This document shows, in pieces, positions 40,563 to 49,477 of a stretch of 64,000 bases of DNA. Positions within the stretch are counted from its first letter, which is position 1. Every line of letters starts with the position of its first letter. The translations under genes were made by a program, and so were the position numbers. Below the pieces are notes generated by a model. It was not told where the DNA came from. It worked only from the letters and a program-made list of their open reading frames with translations, and made no database searches. This DNA is from Metabacillus litoralis (lineage in GTDB: Bacteria; Bacillota; Bacilli; Bacillales; Bacillaceae): contig NZ_JAIVKL010000003.1 in the NCBI RefSeq assembly GCF_020524045.1, forward strand, positions 186,001-250,000, in the 5' to 3' direction.

Positions 40563-41045
40563 ATGGAAAAAGTGTACTTAGATATAAATGTAGATGATTA
40601 TAAGATGTTATCTAATAGTGAAACGTTATATTTGTACTTTAATGGAGAATTTGCAGTATTGATTAACGAGAAACAACAAAGTTTTCATTTGATGAATAAC
40701 CCTTATGACCATACTTTTTGGGGAGAACTTGACCGTTTATCAATAAGTAGTACGAATTTCCAAGAAGAAAATAAACTCCAAAGTGAATATGATAAAATCT
40801 GTGAATTTAAAAATCCAATAATATCAGTTATTGCAGAAACCTACGAAATGAAATCACCTAATCAAAAGCGTAAAGAAAAGTTTCAGGGGGAATACGGTTT
40901 TATAATTGAAACAGATAAACAAAAAGTATTGGTGTTCTGTAACCCTAACCAAATCCCACTTATAACTGTTATATCACATGATTTAGATGAAATTCATAAG
41001 GAACTTAATAACTCAAATGTAGCAATTACAAGAAGTATTAAATAG
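40563..41045 (+). CDS. IS passenger protein of unknown function
   Basis: A 160-residue protein encoded inside the IS, 19 bases after the transposase, with AAAGGAG before the ATG, so co-transcribed with it. No signal peptide, membrane helix or familiar motif is visible; it is rich in Asn, Glu and Lys and looks soluble (ETLYLYFNGEFAVLINEKQQ near residue 20). IS1595 elements often carry passenger genes. I do not recognise this one; it may be a transposition accessory or host-interaction protein, which is speculation. Confidence 0.8.
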   Translation: MEKVYLDINVDDYKMLSNSETLYLYFNGEFAVLINEKQQSFHLMNNPYDHTFWGELDRLSISSTNFQEENKLQSEYDKICEFKNPIISVIAETYEMKSPNQKRKEKFQGEYGFIIETDKQKVLVFCNPNQIPLITVISHDLDEIHKELNNSNVAITRSIK

Positions 41046-41258
41046 GGAAACCTCTGTATATGGCTTCCCTATAATTTTTGCCTGATTATCAACATTAAAA
41101 TTTAACACAGCCATATAATTAACAACAACGTTTTCACACAAATCTCTATAAAATACTTGCATTTCCGTCTGTGTATGATATATTCGTTTTCAGGTAAAAA
41201 TACTCTCATTACATAGATTGACTATAACTGAAATATGGATTAAATGGAGTTGAATTAG

Positions 41259-42026
41259 TTGTTACATCAATTTTCTCGTAACGAATTAGCTATAGGTACA
41301 GAAGGGTTAAATATTCTTAAAAATAGTACAGTTGCAGTCTTAGGTATTGGAGGAGTTGGTTCTTTTTCAGCTGAGGCTCTAGCTAGATCTGGTGTCGGTA
41401 AACTAGTTTTAGTTGATAAAGATGATGTTGATATTACGAATGTTAACCGACAAATTCATGCACTAGTTTCTACTGTGGGACAACCAAAAGTAGATCTAAT
41501 GGAAGCAAGGGTAAAAGATATTAACCCTGATTGTGAAGTAATATCACTAAAAATGTTTTATACAGAAGAAACATATGAGCAATTTTTTGATCAAAATATA
41601 GATTATGTCGTTGATGCATCTGATACGATCTCATATAAAATTCATTTGATGAAAGAATGCTTAAAACGGAATATTCCAATTATTTCAAGTATGGGTGCAG
41701 CAAATAAAATGGATCCAACAAGGTTTCAGGTTGCTGATATTTCAAAAACACATACTGATCCGATTGCAAAGGTGATCCGTACACGATTACGAAAAGAAGG
41801 CATTCATAAGGGAATTAAAGTTGTGTTCTCTGATGAAAGTCCTATAGTTATACGTGAGGAAGTGCGGAAAGAAGTAGGAAATGATGAGGCACAAATTCGT
41901 AAAGCAAAAATGCCACCATCGTCAAATGCTTTTGTCCCTTCTGTAGCAGGTTTGATTATGGGAGGATATGTTATTACAGAACTTCTAAAGGATATCAAAA
42001 TTACACGAGTAAAAGATGAAAAATAA
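41259..42026 (+). CDS. tcdA: tRNA threonylcarbamoyladenosine dehydratase
   Basis: E1-like enzyme cyclising t6A to ct6A at tRNA position 37 (B. subtilis YrvM). The 255-residue protein has the nucleotide-binding motif VAVLGIGGVGSFSAEALARSG and LVLVDKDDVDITNVNRQIHA, and the C-terminal MPPSSNAFVPSVAGLIMGGY. The start is TTG at 41259 after TGGAG. The IS ends 146 bases upstream, so its ancestral upstream region has been separated from aspS and 6S RNA. A strong terminator and a MITE follow. Confidence 0.95.
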   Translation: MLHQFSRNELAIGTEGLNILKNSTVAVLGIGGVGSFSAEALARSGVGKLVLVDKDDVDITNVNRQIHALVSTVGQPKVDLMEARVKDINPDCEVISLKMFYTEETYEQFFDQNIDYVVDASDTISYKIHLMKECLKRNIPIISSMGAANKMDPTRFQVADISKTHTDPIAKVIRTRLRKEGIHKGIKVVFSDESPIVIREEVRKEVGNDEAQIRKAKMPPSSNAFVPSVAGLIMGGYVITELLKDIKITRVKDEK

Positions 42027-42029
42027 GTG

Positions 42030-42061
42030 AAAGAGGCTGATCTGTTATGTTCAGCCTCTTT
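42030..42061 (+). terminator. terminator after tcdA
   Basis: AAAGAGGCTGA/TCAGCCTCTTT stem, 10-base loop, T residues. The MITE duplication begins at its T run. Confidence 0.9.
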
Positions 42062-42067
42062 ACATTT

Positions 42068-42228
42068 GGCTGTTTTCGCAAAATTTGTTGCTTTTAAATA
42101 ACAGAAGCAACCGGCACTCTATTAAGTCTAGTGGTATCTTTTCTTCATAAAATAGTACCTTTATCGTGAATATACACTGTTTCACTAAGAACTTTGGTTA
42201 CATAGGAACAATCGTTCAGAAAAGAGCC
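42068..42228 (-). mobile_element. full-length MITE copy between tcdA and the rsfA-like gene
   Basis: 161 bp in reverse orientation, GGCTGTTTTCG to CAGAAAAGAGCC, with perfect direct octamers TTACATTT at 42060-42067 and 42229-42236. The right octamer overlaps the stop codon (42235-42237) of the minus-strand rsfA-like gene. Best-preserved copy with the nested one at 17356. Confidence 0.93.
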
Positions 42229-42234
42229 TTACAT

Positions 42235-42810
42235 TTAGTTATAATATTTTTTAGCTGTTGTGTCTTCAGTCATTTTTTGAGCTTGACTAAGCATGGACAT
42301 CAATAGTTTATAGTCATGTTCAATATACTGTTTTCTTTGTAATAGCTTTTCATACTTTGACTCAAGTTCAGTATGTTTTTTCTTAAGCATTTCATTTTCC
42401 CTTTTTAGTTTTATTTGTTCATTTTGACTATCATGATCATTGTTTGTTAGTTCATGACTTAAAAAAGTGATACAATCATTCAAAGTTATAGGAATACCGG
42501 ATTCTAAATTAGGTATTGGAGTTTTTTTCTTTAATAGATCACTTGAATTGATTTCATGTTGTGAGAGCTCTTTGTCTTTTTCTTTACTATTTTGTTTGCG
42601 TTGTATTTTGGCCTTTTCCACTTCTATTTTATAATTTTTTCTAACTTCTGCATTCCAGCGGTACCCACATGCTGCTGATGTCCTGTTTAGCCGATCACCT
42701 ACTTCTTCAAATGCAGCCACCTGTGTGCTCCCTTTTTGAATATGTTGTAAAACGGTCTTGGCTAGTAGTAGATCATCTTCTTGTGACCAAGCATCTTGTC
42801 TAACCTTCAT
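42235..42810 (-). CDS. RsfA-family transcriptional regulator
   Basis: A 191-residue protein. Its Myb/SANT-like N terminus ([40 protein letters not shown]) is characteristic of RsfA/YlbO, prespore-specific regulators acting under sigma-F/sigma-G control. A C-terminal coiled coil lies at about 130-175 ([20 protein letters not shown]). The length is closer to YlbO than to RsfA. TAAAGGAGGG precedes the ATG. The gene is not found between tcdA and mgsA in B. subtilis, so it is a lineage-specific paralogue at this site. Confidence 0.85.
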   Translation of the reverse strand: MKVRQDAWSQEDDLLLAKTVLQHIQKGSTQVAAFEEVGDRLNRTSAACGYRWNAEVRKNYKIEVEKAKIQRKQNSKEKDKELSQHEINSSDLLKKKTPIPNLESGIPITLNDCITFLSHELTNNDHDSQNEQIKLKRENEMLKKKHTELESKYEKLLQRKQYIEHDYKLLMSMLSQAQKMTEDTTAKKYYN

Positions 42811-43032
42811 GATACCCTCCTTTACGCTGTTTATTATTTTCTCTTAGCGTTTCCTGATAAATTCATATTATTACGCGGAATATTGAGTGAGAAATTAGTA
42901 TGAATCTCTTTCATTTGAAAGATTTCCACTACACTATATAATCTAATAAGATGCTCTCTTTTAGTAGAATTGTTGTTTGATGAAATATCTATGTGTTGGA
43001 AGTATGGTTTCTGTTGCATTAAAGAGGCCATA

Positions 43033-43097
43033 ATTGAAGAAAAAGATGCTACTATACGTTATACATGGCTGTTTTACTCAAGTTAACGAAAACAGCC
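43033..43097 (+). mobile_element. truncated MITE right end upstream of mgsA
   Basis: AGAAAAAGATGCTACTATAC, then AACGAAAACAGCC at the right end, in + orientation. The left half is missing. It ends 25 bases before the mgsA start. Confidence 0.65.
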
Positions 43098-43122
43098 AAT
43101 ATGAATGATTGGAGTGTTAACT

Positions 43123-44412
43123 ATGAATGGTGAGCCACTTGCTTATCGTATGAGACCAACAACAATAGATGAAATTGTTGGTCAGAAAGATATAATTGGA
43201 TCACATACAAGTTTATATAAAATGATTAAAAATGGCTATGTTCCATCCATGCTTTTATATGGTGAGCCGGGAATTGGAAAAACGTCAATTGCTTTTGCTA
43301 TAGCTGGTACAACTAGTATTCCTTTTATCGCTTTAAATGCAACGACGGCTGGAAAAAAAGATGTAGAAGCTGTTGTTGATGAAACTCGTCTCACAGGTAA
43401 GGTTATTTTATTTTTAGATGAAATTCATCGATTCAATAAAGCACAACAAGATTATTTACTACCACATGTTGAGCGTGGAGATATCATATTAATTGGAGCT
43501 ACAACGGAAAATCCCTTTCATGATGTAAATCCTGCGATTCGAAGTAGATGTGGGCAAATAAAGCAGCTTACTCGATTAACGACTGAGAACATAAAGGAAT
43601 TGATTAACAAAGCCTTACATGATGAGCAAAAAGGTCTTGGAAAGCTATCAATTAAAATTTCTGATGAGCAAATAGATAAAATTTCCTTCGGATCTAATGG
43701 TGATGCAAGGAAATCTTTAACATTGCTAGAATCAATCGTCTATGCCTCCCCAAAGGAGAATGCTACTTATTTAATCGATGATGAGATTATTAAAGATATG
43801 ATCGGTCGAGTAGGTGTTTATGGAGATAAAAAAGGATCGAATTTTTATAACTTATTATCAAGTCTTCAGAAAAGTATTCGAGGAAGTGATGTAGATGCAG
43901 CACTATATTATTTAGCTCACTTACTTGAAACAGGTGATTTAGTTGCTGTAAACCGAAGATTACTTGTTATCGCTTATGAAGATATTGGATTAGCTGATAC
44001 AACAATAGGTAACAATGTGTTAGCCGCGGTTACTGCTAGTGAACGGTTAGGACTACCTGAGGCTAGAATTCCCTTATCAGTGGCTGTAGTTGAGATGTGC
44101 TTATCTTCTAAATCTAATTCAGCATACAAAGCTTTAGATATGGCAATCAATGATATTCGGCATGGAAATGTGGGGGATATCCCTAAACATCTAAGAGATG
44201 GCCATTACGCAGGTGCAAAGGATTTAGGACATGTTGGCTACAAATATCCTCATGATTTTCCGATTGGAACATTTGGTGGCTGGGTTCAACAGGATTATCT
44301 TCCAACCAAACTATTAGGAACAAAATACTATCGACCAATTGAAGCTGGTGAAGAAAAGCGTCTTGCTGGTATATATAAGAAATTGGAGCAATTTAAGAAA
44401 GAAAACAAATAA
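43123..44412 (+). CDS. yrvN: replication-associated recombination protein MgsA/RarA-like AAA ATPase (YrvN)
   Basis: A 429-residue clamp-loader-like AAA+ ATPase (RarA/MgsA/WRNIP1 family) acting at stalled forks. Walker A is YGEPGIGKTSIAFAIAG, Walker B LFLDEIHRFNKAQQDYLLPH and sensor LIGATTENPFHDVNPAIRSR. C-terminal tetramerisation segments are KSIRGSDVDAALYYLAHLLE and VIAYEDIGLAD. The ATG at 43123 lies 6 bases after GGAGTG. The Asn in ALNATTAGKKDVE and overall order match B. subtilis YrvN. A MITE remnant lies in its promoter region. Confidence 0.94.
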   Translation: MNGEPLAYRMRPTTIDEIVGQKDIIGSHTSLYKMIKNGYVPSMLLYGEPGIGKTSIAFAIAGTTSIPFIALNATTAGKKDVEAVVDETRLTGKVILFLDEIHRFNKAQQDYLLPHVERGDIILIGATTENPFHDVNPAIRSRCGQIKQLTRLTTENIKELINKALHDEQKGLGKLSIKISDEQIDKISFGSNGDARKSLTLLESIVYASPKENATYLIDDEIIKDMIGRVGVYGDKKGSNFYNLLSSLQKSIRGSDVDAALYYLAHLLETGDLVAVNRRLLVIAYEDIGLADTTIGNNVLAAVTASERLGLPEARIPLSVAVVEMCLSSKSNSAYKALDMAINDIRHGNVGDIPKHLRDGHYAGAKDLGHVGYKYPHDFPIGTFGGWVQQDYLPTKLLGTKYYRPIEAGEEKRLAGIYKKLEQFKKENK

Positions 44413-44556
44413 GCTTCTTCTGAATGTCCTAGTTGTATAGTCGGTTTTAGTGCTAACCTTAGTGATAATATGCTATAATGGCAAGTGTTCAAAGATGATA
44501 TTGGGTATTTCTTGAGCAAAGTAGGTTGCTATTATTTGATAAGTATTTATTAATTA

Positions 44557-45111
44557 ACCTTCTAGCCGCTTTGCCTTATGCCTGTCGGGTTTAAACTGGC
44601 GCCTTTCGCTTTTCAATGTCTAGCTCCAGGCGCCATCGGCTCGAGGTCATAAGTCAATTTGGAATAGAAGGTAAAAAGCACCTTCTTATCCAAATCGCCT
44701 TATGCTTGTCGCCGATAAGCAGGCGCCTTTCGCTTTTCATTGTCTAGCTGCAGCGCCTAGCCCCTCGGGGTCATAAGCCACTCAAGAATTGAAGACAAAG
44801 AACGTCTTCTATTCCTGAGCGTCTTATGCCTGTCGGGGCTGAACAGGCGCTTACGCTTTTCATTGTCTAGCTACAGGCGCCATCGGCTCGAGATCATAAG
44901 TCAAATAGGAATTGAAGGTAAAGAACACCTTCTTATCCAAATCGCCTTATGCTTGTCGCCGATAAACGGCGCCTTCCGCTTTTCATTGTCTAGCTGCAGC
45001 GCCTAGCCCCTCGGGGTCATAAGCCACACAGGAATTGAAGACAAAGAACGTCTTCTATTCCTGAGCGTCTTATGCCTGTCGGGTCTAAACAAGGCGCCTT
45101 TCGCTTTTCTT
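44557..45111. repeat. tandem array of alternating ~123-bp hairpin units
   Basis: A half unit (44557-44618) then four complete units starting at 44619, 44743, 44866 and 44989, each beginning TCTAGCT and ending CGCTTTTC. Types alternate A-B-A-B. Type A has AGGCGCCATCGGC...GCCGAT...GGCGCC with apical stem GAAGGT/ACCTTC. Type B has AGCGCCTAGCCCC...GGGGCT...AGGCGCT with apical stem GAAGAC/GTCTTC. CATAAG/CTTATG is shared. Each unit folds on itself into a long hairpin. No gene is present. Confidence 0.93.
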
Positions 45112-45128
45112 AGTATCGGAGGTTATTT

Positions 45129-45812
45129 ATGGCGAATAATAAGTATATTACAGAAGCAATCTTTAAATGGGTTGTTTATTTTATAGGTTTACTCATTATG
45201 TCATTTGGTATTGTATTGACAATTAAAGCGGAGTTAGGTGTTTCTTCTTGGGATGTGCTTCATATTGGTTTGTATTATCAATTTGGCTTAACTATTGGTT
45301 CTTGGACGATTATTACCGGTGCGTTAATCTTAGTGATGGCTACCTTTCTTATGGGGAGGATTCCGCAAATTGGTGCTTTTATTAATATGATAACAATTGG
45401 GATTTTTATTGATTTATTTTTATTATTGCCTTTTCTTCAAACACCTGATTCGTTTTTAGGTAAATTGCTGATGCTTCTAATAGGCATTGTTGTTTTATGT
45501 TATGGCATGGGATTATATATATCTGCAAAATGTGGTGCAGGACCCAGGGATAGCTTAATGATGGCTTTAGTAGAAAAAACGGGTAAGTCTATAACGGTTA
45601 TTAGAGGTAGTATTGAGATTATTGTCTTATTTATCGGCTGGATTTTAGGTGGACCTGTATTTATTGGAACGATTATCACAACGCTATCTCTAGGGTACAT
45701 GGCAGGTATCATGATTCCGTTTTGTGAAAAATCAACAAATAAACTTTTTGGTAAACTATTTAATCCAAGTGGAAAATTATTTGAAACAAGTTTGCTAGAT
45801 CGTAAAGCTTAA
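45129..45812 (+). CDS. YczE/YyaS/YitT-type membrane protein
   Basis: A 227-residue integral membrane protein with five to six helices. Family marks are IKAELGVSSWDVLHIGLYYQ near residue 33 and YISAKCGAGPRDSLMMALVE near residue 138. Relatives include B. subtilis YczE, but the transport substrate or role is unknown. It begins right after the hairpin array with TCGGAGG before the ATG. It ends 10 bases before cymR, so it may be the first gene of the cymR operon here. B. subtilis has no such gene at this site. Confidence 0.85.
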   Translation: MANNKYITEAIFKWVVYFIGLLIMSFGIVLTIKAELGVSSWDVLHIGLYYQFGLTIGSWTIITGALILVMATFLMGRIPQIGAFINMITIGIFIDLFLLLPFLQTPDSFLGKLLMLLIGIVVLCYGMGLYISAKCGAGPRDSLMMALVEKTGKSITVIRGSIEIIVLFIGWILGGPVFIGTIITTLSLGYMAGIMIPFCEKSTNKLFGKLFNPSGKLFETSLLDRKA

Positions 45813-45822
45813 GGGGGATATT

Positions 45823-46239
45823 ATGAAAATATCAACAAAAGGACGTTACGGATTAACAATTATGATCGAACTCGCAAAAAAGCACGGGGAAGGACCTACT
45901 TCATTAAAAAGTATTGCTCAAACTCATAATTTATCAGAGCATTACCTTGAGCAACTTATTGCCCCATTAAGAAATGCCCGTCTTGTAAAAAGTATTAGAG
46001 GGGCTTATGGAGGCTATATTTTAGGAGATGAACCCGCTAATATCACTTCAGGTGATATTATCCGAGTGTTAGAAGGACCAATAAGTCCAGTTGAAGTTCT
46101 GGAGGATGAAGAGCCAGCAAAAAGAGCTCTTTGGATTCGAATTCGTGATGCTGTTAAGGATGTTCTTGATAATACAACACTAGAGGACCTTGCTAGCTAT
46201 ACAGATGGTGAACAAGAGCCTTATATGTTTTATATTTAA
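45823..46239 (+). CDS. cymR: Rrf2-family cysteine metabolism repressor CymR
   Basis: Global repressor of sulfur assimilation genes, working with CysK as co-repressor. The 138-residue protein has an N-terminal winged helix (GRYGLTIMIELAKKHGEG, LSEHYLEQLIAPLRNARLV, SIRGAYGGYILG) and dimerisation helix. It contains no cysteine at all, so unlike IscR it cannot hold an Fe-S cluster. TAAGGGGGA precedes the ATG. It lies upstream of iscS-mnmA, as in B. subtilis. Confidence 0.96.
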   Translation: MKISTKGRYGLTIMIELAKKHGEGPTSLKSIAQTHNLSEHYLEQLIAPLRNARLVKSIRGAYGGYILGDEPANITSGDIIRVLEGPISPVEVLEDEEPAKRALWIRIRDAVKDVLDNTTLEDLASYTDGEQEPYMFYI

Positions 46240-46305
46240 TTTTATATTCTAAAAAGCTCTTTAGTGTGATGCTTAAATACCATGTGTAGGAAGGAGGGGT
46301 CGTTG

Positions 46306-47445
46306 GTGAAAAGAATATATCTTGATCATGCGGCAACTTCCCCAATTTATCCAGAAGTTGCAGAAAAAATGATGTCAATGATGATAGAAAGCTATGGAAA
46401 CCCTTCTAGTATACATTCATTTGGGAGAGAAGCTAGGCGTATTCTTGATGAAGCTAGAAGAAGTCTTGCCAAAACGATCGGTGCTAAACCAGCTGAAATT
46501 ATATTTACAAGTGGGGGAACTGAAGCTGATAACTTAGCTATTATTGGTTCAGCTTTGGCGAACCAACATAAGGGCAAACATATTATTACAACAGAAATAG
46601 AGCATCATGCAGTATTACATGCTTGTAAATATTTAGAGAAAATCGGTTATGATATTACCTATTTACCTGTAGATAAGTATGGCATGATATCAATTGAAGA
46701 TTTAACGAATAGCCTAACAAATCAGACAGTGCTTGTTACAATTATGTATGGCAATAATGAAGTAGGTGTTATTCAGCCTATAAGAGAAATTGGTAACATA
46801 CTAAAAGATCATCAAGCAATTTTTCATACAGATGCTGTACAAGCTTATGGAATTGAACAGATAGATATTAATGAACTTAATGTAGATTTATTATCTGTTT
46901 CTTCTCATAAGATTAACGGGCCAAAAGGAGTCGGCTTTTTATATGCAAAATCAGGCGTTAAGTTACAGCCAACTCTACATGGAGGAGAACAAGAATTAAA
47001 ACGAAGAGCTGGGACTGAAAATGTTCCTGGTATTTTTGGTTTTCAACTTGCTGCCCAAGTATCCTTAGCAACACAGAAACAAAAAGCGGAAAACTACATG
47101 GCATTTAAGCAAGAAATGATATCTATTTTTCAGCAACATCAGCTCAGCTTTGAAGTAAATAGTCCAAGTGATGGATTGCCTCATGTATTTAATGTTTATT
47201 TTCCAACAACTAATATAGAGTCATTACTTGTAAATTTAGATTTAGCCGGTATTGCTGCATCAAGTGGGTCAGCTTGTACAGCAGGTTCAATTGATCCTTC
47301 ACATGTCCTAGTCGCCATGTATGGCAAAGAATCAGATAAATTACTTTCATCGGTTCGATTTAGCTTTGGATTAGGAACCAATTTTGAAGATATTCAATAT
47401 GCAGCAAATGAGATTGTAAAAGTCGTTAAAAAAGTTACAACATAG
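46306..47445 (+). CDS. iscS: cysteine desulfurase IscS-like (YrvO)
   Basis: PLP enzyme passing cysteine sulfur directly to MnmA for tRNA 2-thiouridine. The 379-residue protein shows the PLP lysine in SVSSHKINGPKGVG, histidine in TTEIEHHAVLH and active cysteine in SSGSACTAGSIDPSH. The GTG at 46306 (MKRIYLDHAATSP) lies 8 bases after AGGAGG and equals the B. subtilis YrvO length; an in-frame TTG at 46303 is a close alternative. mnmA follows 21 bases downstream. Confidence 0.96.
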   Translation: MKRIYLDHAATSPIYPEVAEKMMSMMIESYGNPSSIHSFGREARRILDEARRSLAKTIGAKPAEIIFTSGGTEADNLAIIGSALANQHKGKHIITTEIEHHAVLHACKYLEKIGYDITYLPVDKYGMISIEDLTNSLTNQTVLVTIMYGNNEVGVIQPIREIGNILKDHQAIFHTDAVQAYGIEQIDINELNVDLLSVSSHKINGPKGVGFLYAKSGVKLQPTLHGGEQELKRRAGTENVPGIFGFQLAAQVSLATQKQKAENYMAFKQEMISIFQQHQLSFEVNSPSDGLPHVFNVYFPTTNIESLLVNLDLAGIAASSGSACTAGSIDPSHVLVAMYGKESDKLLSSVRFSFGLGTNFEDIQYAANEIVKVVKKVTT

Positions 47446-48579
<1,134 letters not shown>

Positions 48580-48599
48580 AACATAGCATGTATAGGTAA

Positions 48600-48631
48600 G
48601 GGGCTGACGCTTATAGTGGAGTCAGCCTTTT
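48600..48631 (+). terminator. terminator after mnmA
   Basis: GGCTGAC/GTCAGCC stem with a 12-base loop and T run, 20 bases past the stop. Confidence 0.8.
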
Positions 48632-48785
48632 ACTCTTGTTATATCTTAAGGATTTATTACGTACTGAAAAATAAATGGAATTACATATGGCCAACATATA
48701 TAAAAAGAGCTGTAAAGATGTTATCTTAAACGTAATTTGTTCTGCAAATAAACTGAGATAAATAACACTTGAAAGAGGGTACAAA

Positions 48786-49445
48786 ATGGATAATAATCAA
48801 CTTGGTATTGAAGCTATGCAAAAAGGTCATTTTGAAGAAGCAGCAACAGCATTTTCACAGGCGATCGAATCAAATCCGGCTGATCCAGTAAGTTATGTTA
48901 ATTTCGGAAACTTACTTTCAGCAGTAAATGAACTCGAGAAAGCATTAAAATTTTATGAAAAAGCAATTGAAATTGATGAAAATACTGCAACTTCTTATTA
49001 TGGAGCAGGAAATGTTTACTTTAATCAAGAAAACTATAATGAAGCTAAAAACATGTATGAAAAAGCATTAAGAAAAGGATTGGACAATGGTGACCTACAT
49101 TTTATGCTTGGAATGTGTATGCTTCAGTTCGATCAAAACCGTTTAGCTCTTCCATATTTTCAACGTTCTGTCGAGTTAAATGAGGAAGACGCAGATGCAA
49201 GATTTCAATATGGATTATGTTTAGCTCAACTTGATTTAGTTGATGAAGCAATGAAACAATTTCAAGTAGTAATCACGTTAAATACTCAACATGCGGATGC
49301 TTTTTATAATCTTGGTGTAGCATATGCTTTTAAAGAAAATACGGTAAAAGCGAAAGAACTGTTAGAAAATGCACTAACTATACAGCCTGACCATATGTTA
49401 GCTGGACATGCGTTAAAAATAATAAATGAAAACGAAAATAAATAG
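48786..49445 (+). CDS. yrrB: tetratricopeptide repeat protein (YrrB)
   Basis: A 219-residue protein made almost wholly of about six TPR units (for example AATAFSQAIESNPADPVSYV, ALKFYEKAIEIDENTATSYY, ALPYFQRSVELNEEDADARF). It is a protein-interaction scaffold without signal peptide or catalytic domain. B. subtilis YrrB has the same place before recD2; its partner is unknown. GAAAGAGGG precedes the ATG. Only 32 bases separate it from recD2. Confidence 0.93.
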   Translation: MDNNQLGIEAMQKGHFEEAATAFSQAIESNPADPVSYVNFGNLLSAVNELEKALKFYEKAIEIDENTATSYYGAGNVYFNQENYNEAKNMYEKALRKGLDNGDLHFMLGMCMLQFDQNRLALPYFQRSVELNEEDADARFQYGLCLAQLDLVDEAMKQFQVVITLNTQHADAFYNLGVAYAFKENTVKAKELLENALTIQPDHMLAGHALKIINENENK

Positions 49446-49477
49446 TAGTAGCTAGCAGTAGAAGGGAGTATGGTTTC

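Larger units (their letters stand above)
39423..41112 (+). mobile_element. complete IS1595-family insertion sequence with passenger gene
   Basis: 1690 bp bounded by 26-base imperfect inverted repeats (22 of 26 matching; left GGCTCTGTTAAAGG..., right end reads GGCTGTGTTAAATT... on the other strand, both ending AATGTTGATA). Perfect 8-bp direct duplications ATATAATT lie at 39415-39422 and 41113-41120. It encodes an IS1595-type transposase and a second small gene. Inserted between the 6S RNA terminator and tcdA without breaking a gene. Intact ends, ORFs and duplication suggest a recent arrival. Confidence 0.95.

Noticed and set aside
41218-41246. Promoter TTGACT-N17-TAAATG for tcdA
   Set aside because: The -10 box is poor and overlaps the ribosome-binding site region, which would leave almost no leader.
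42834-43031. 65-codon minus-strand ORF upstream of the rsfA-like gene
   Set aside because: No ribosome-binding site, no recognisable family, and it lies in the promoter region next to a MITE remnant.
44557-45111. Possible CRISPR or rRNA/tRNA-like locus in the repeat array
   Set aside because: Units of ~123 bp are wholly repetitive without spacers, and no tRNA cloverleaf or rRNA signature is present.
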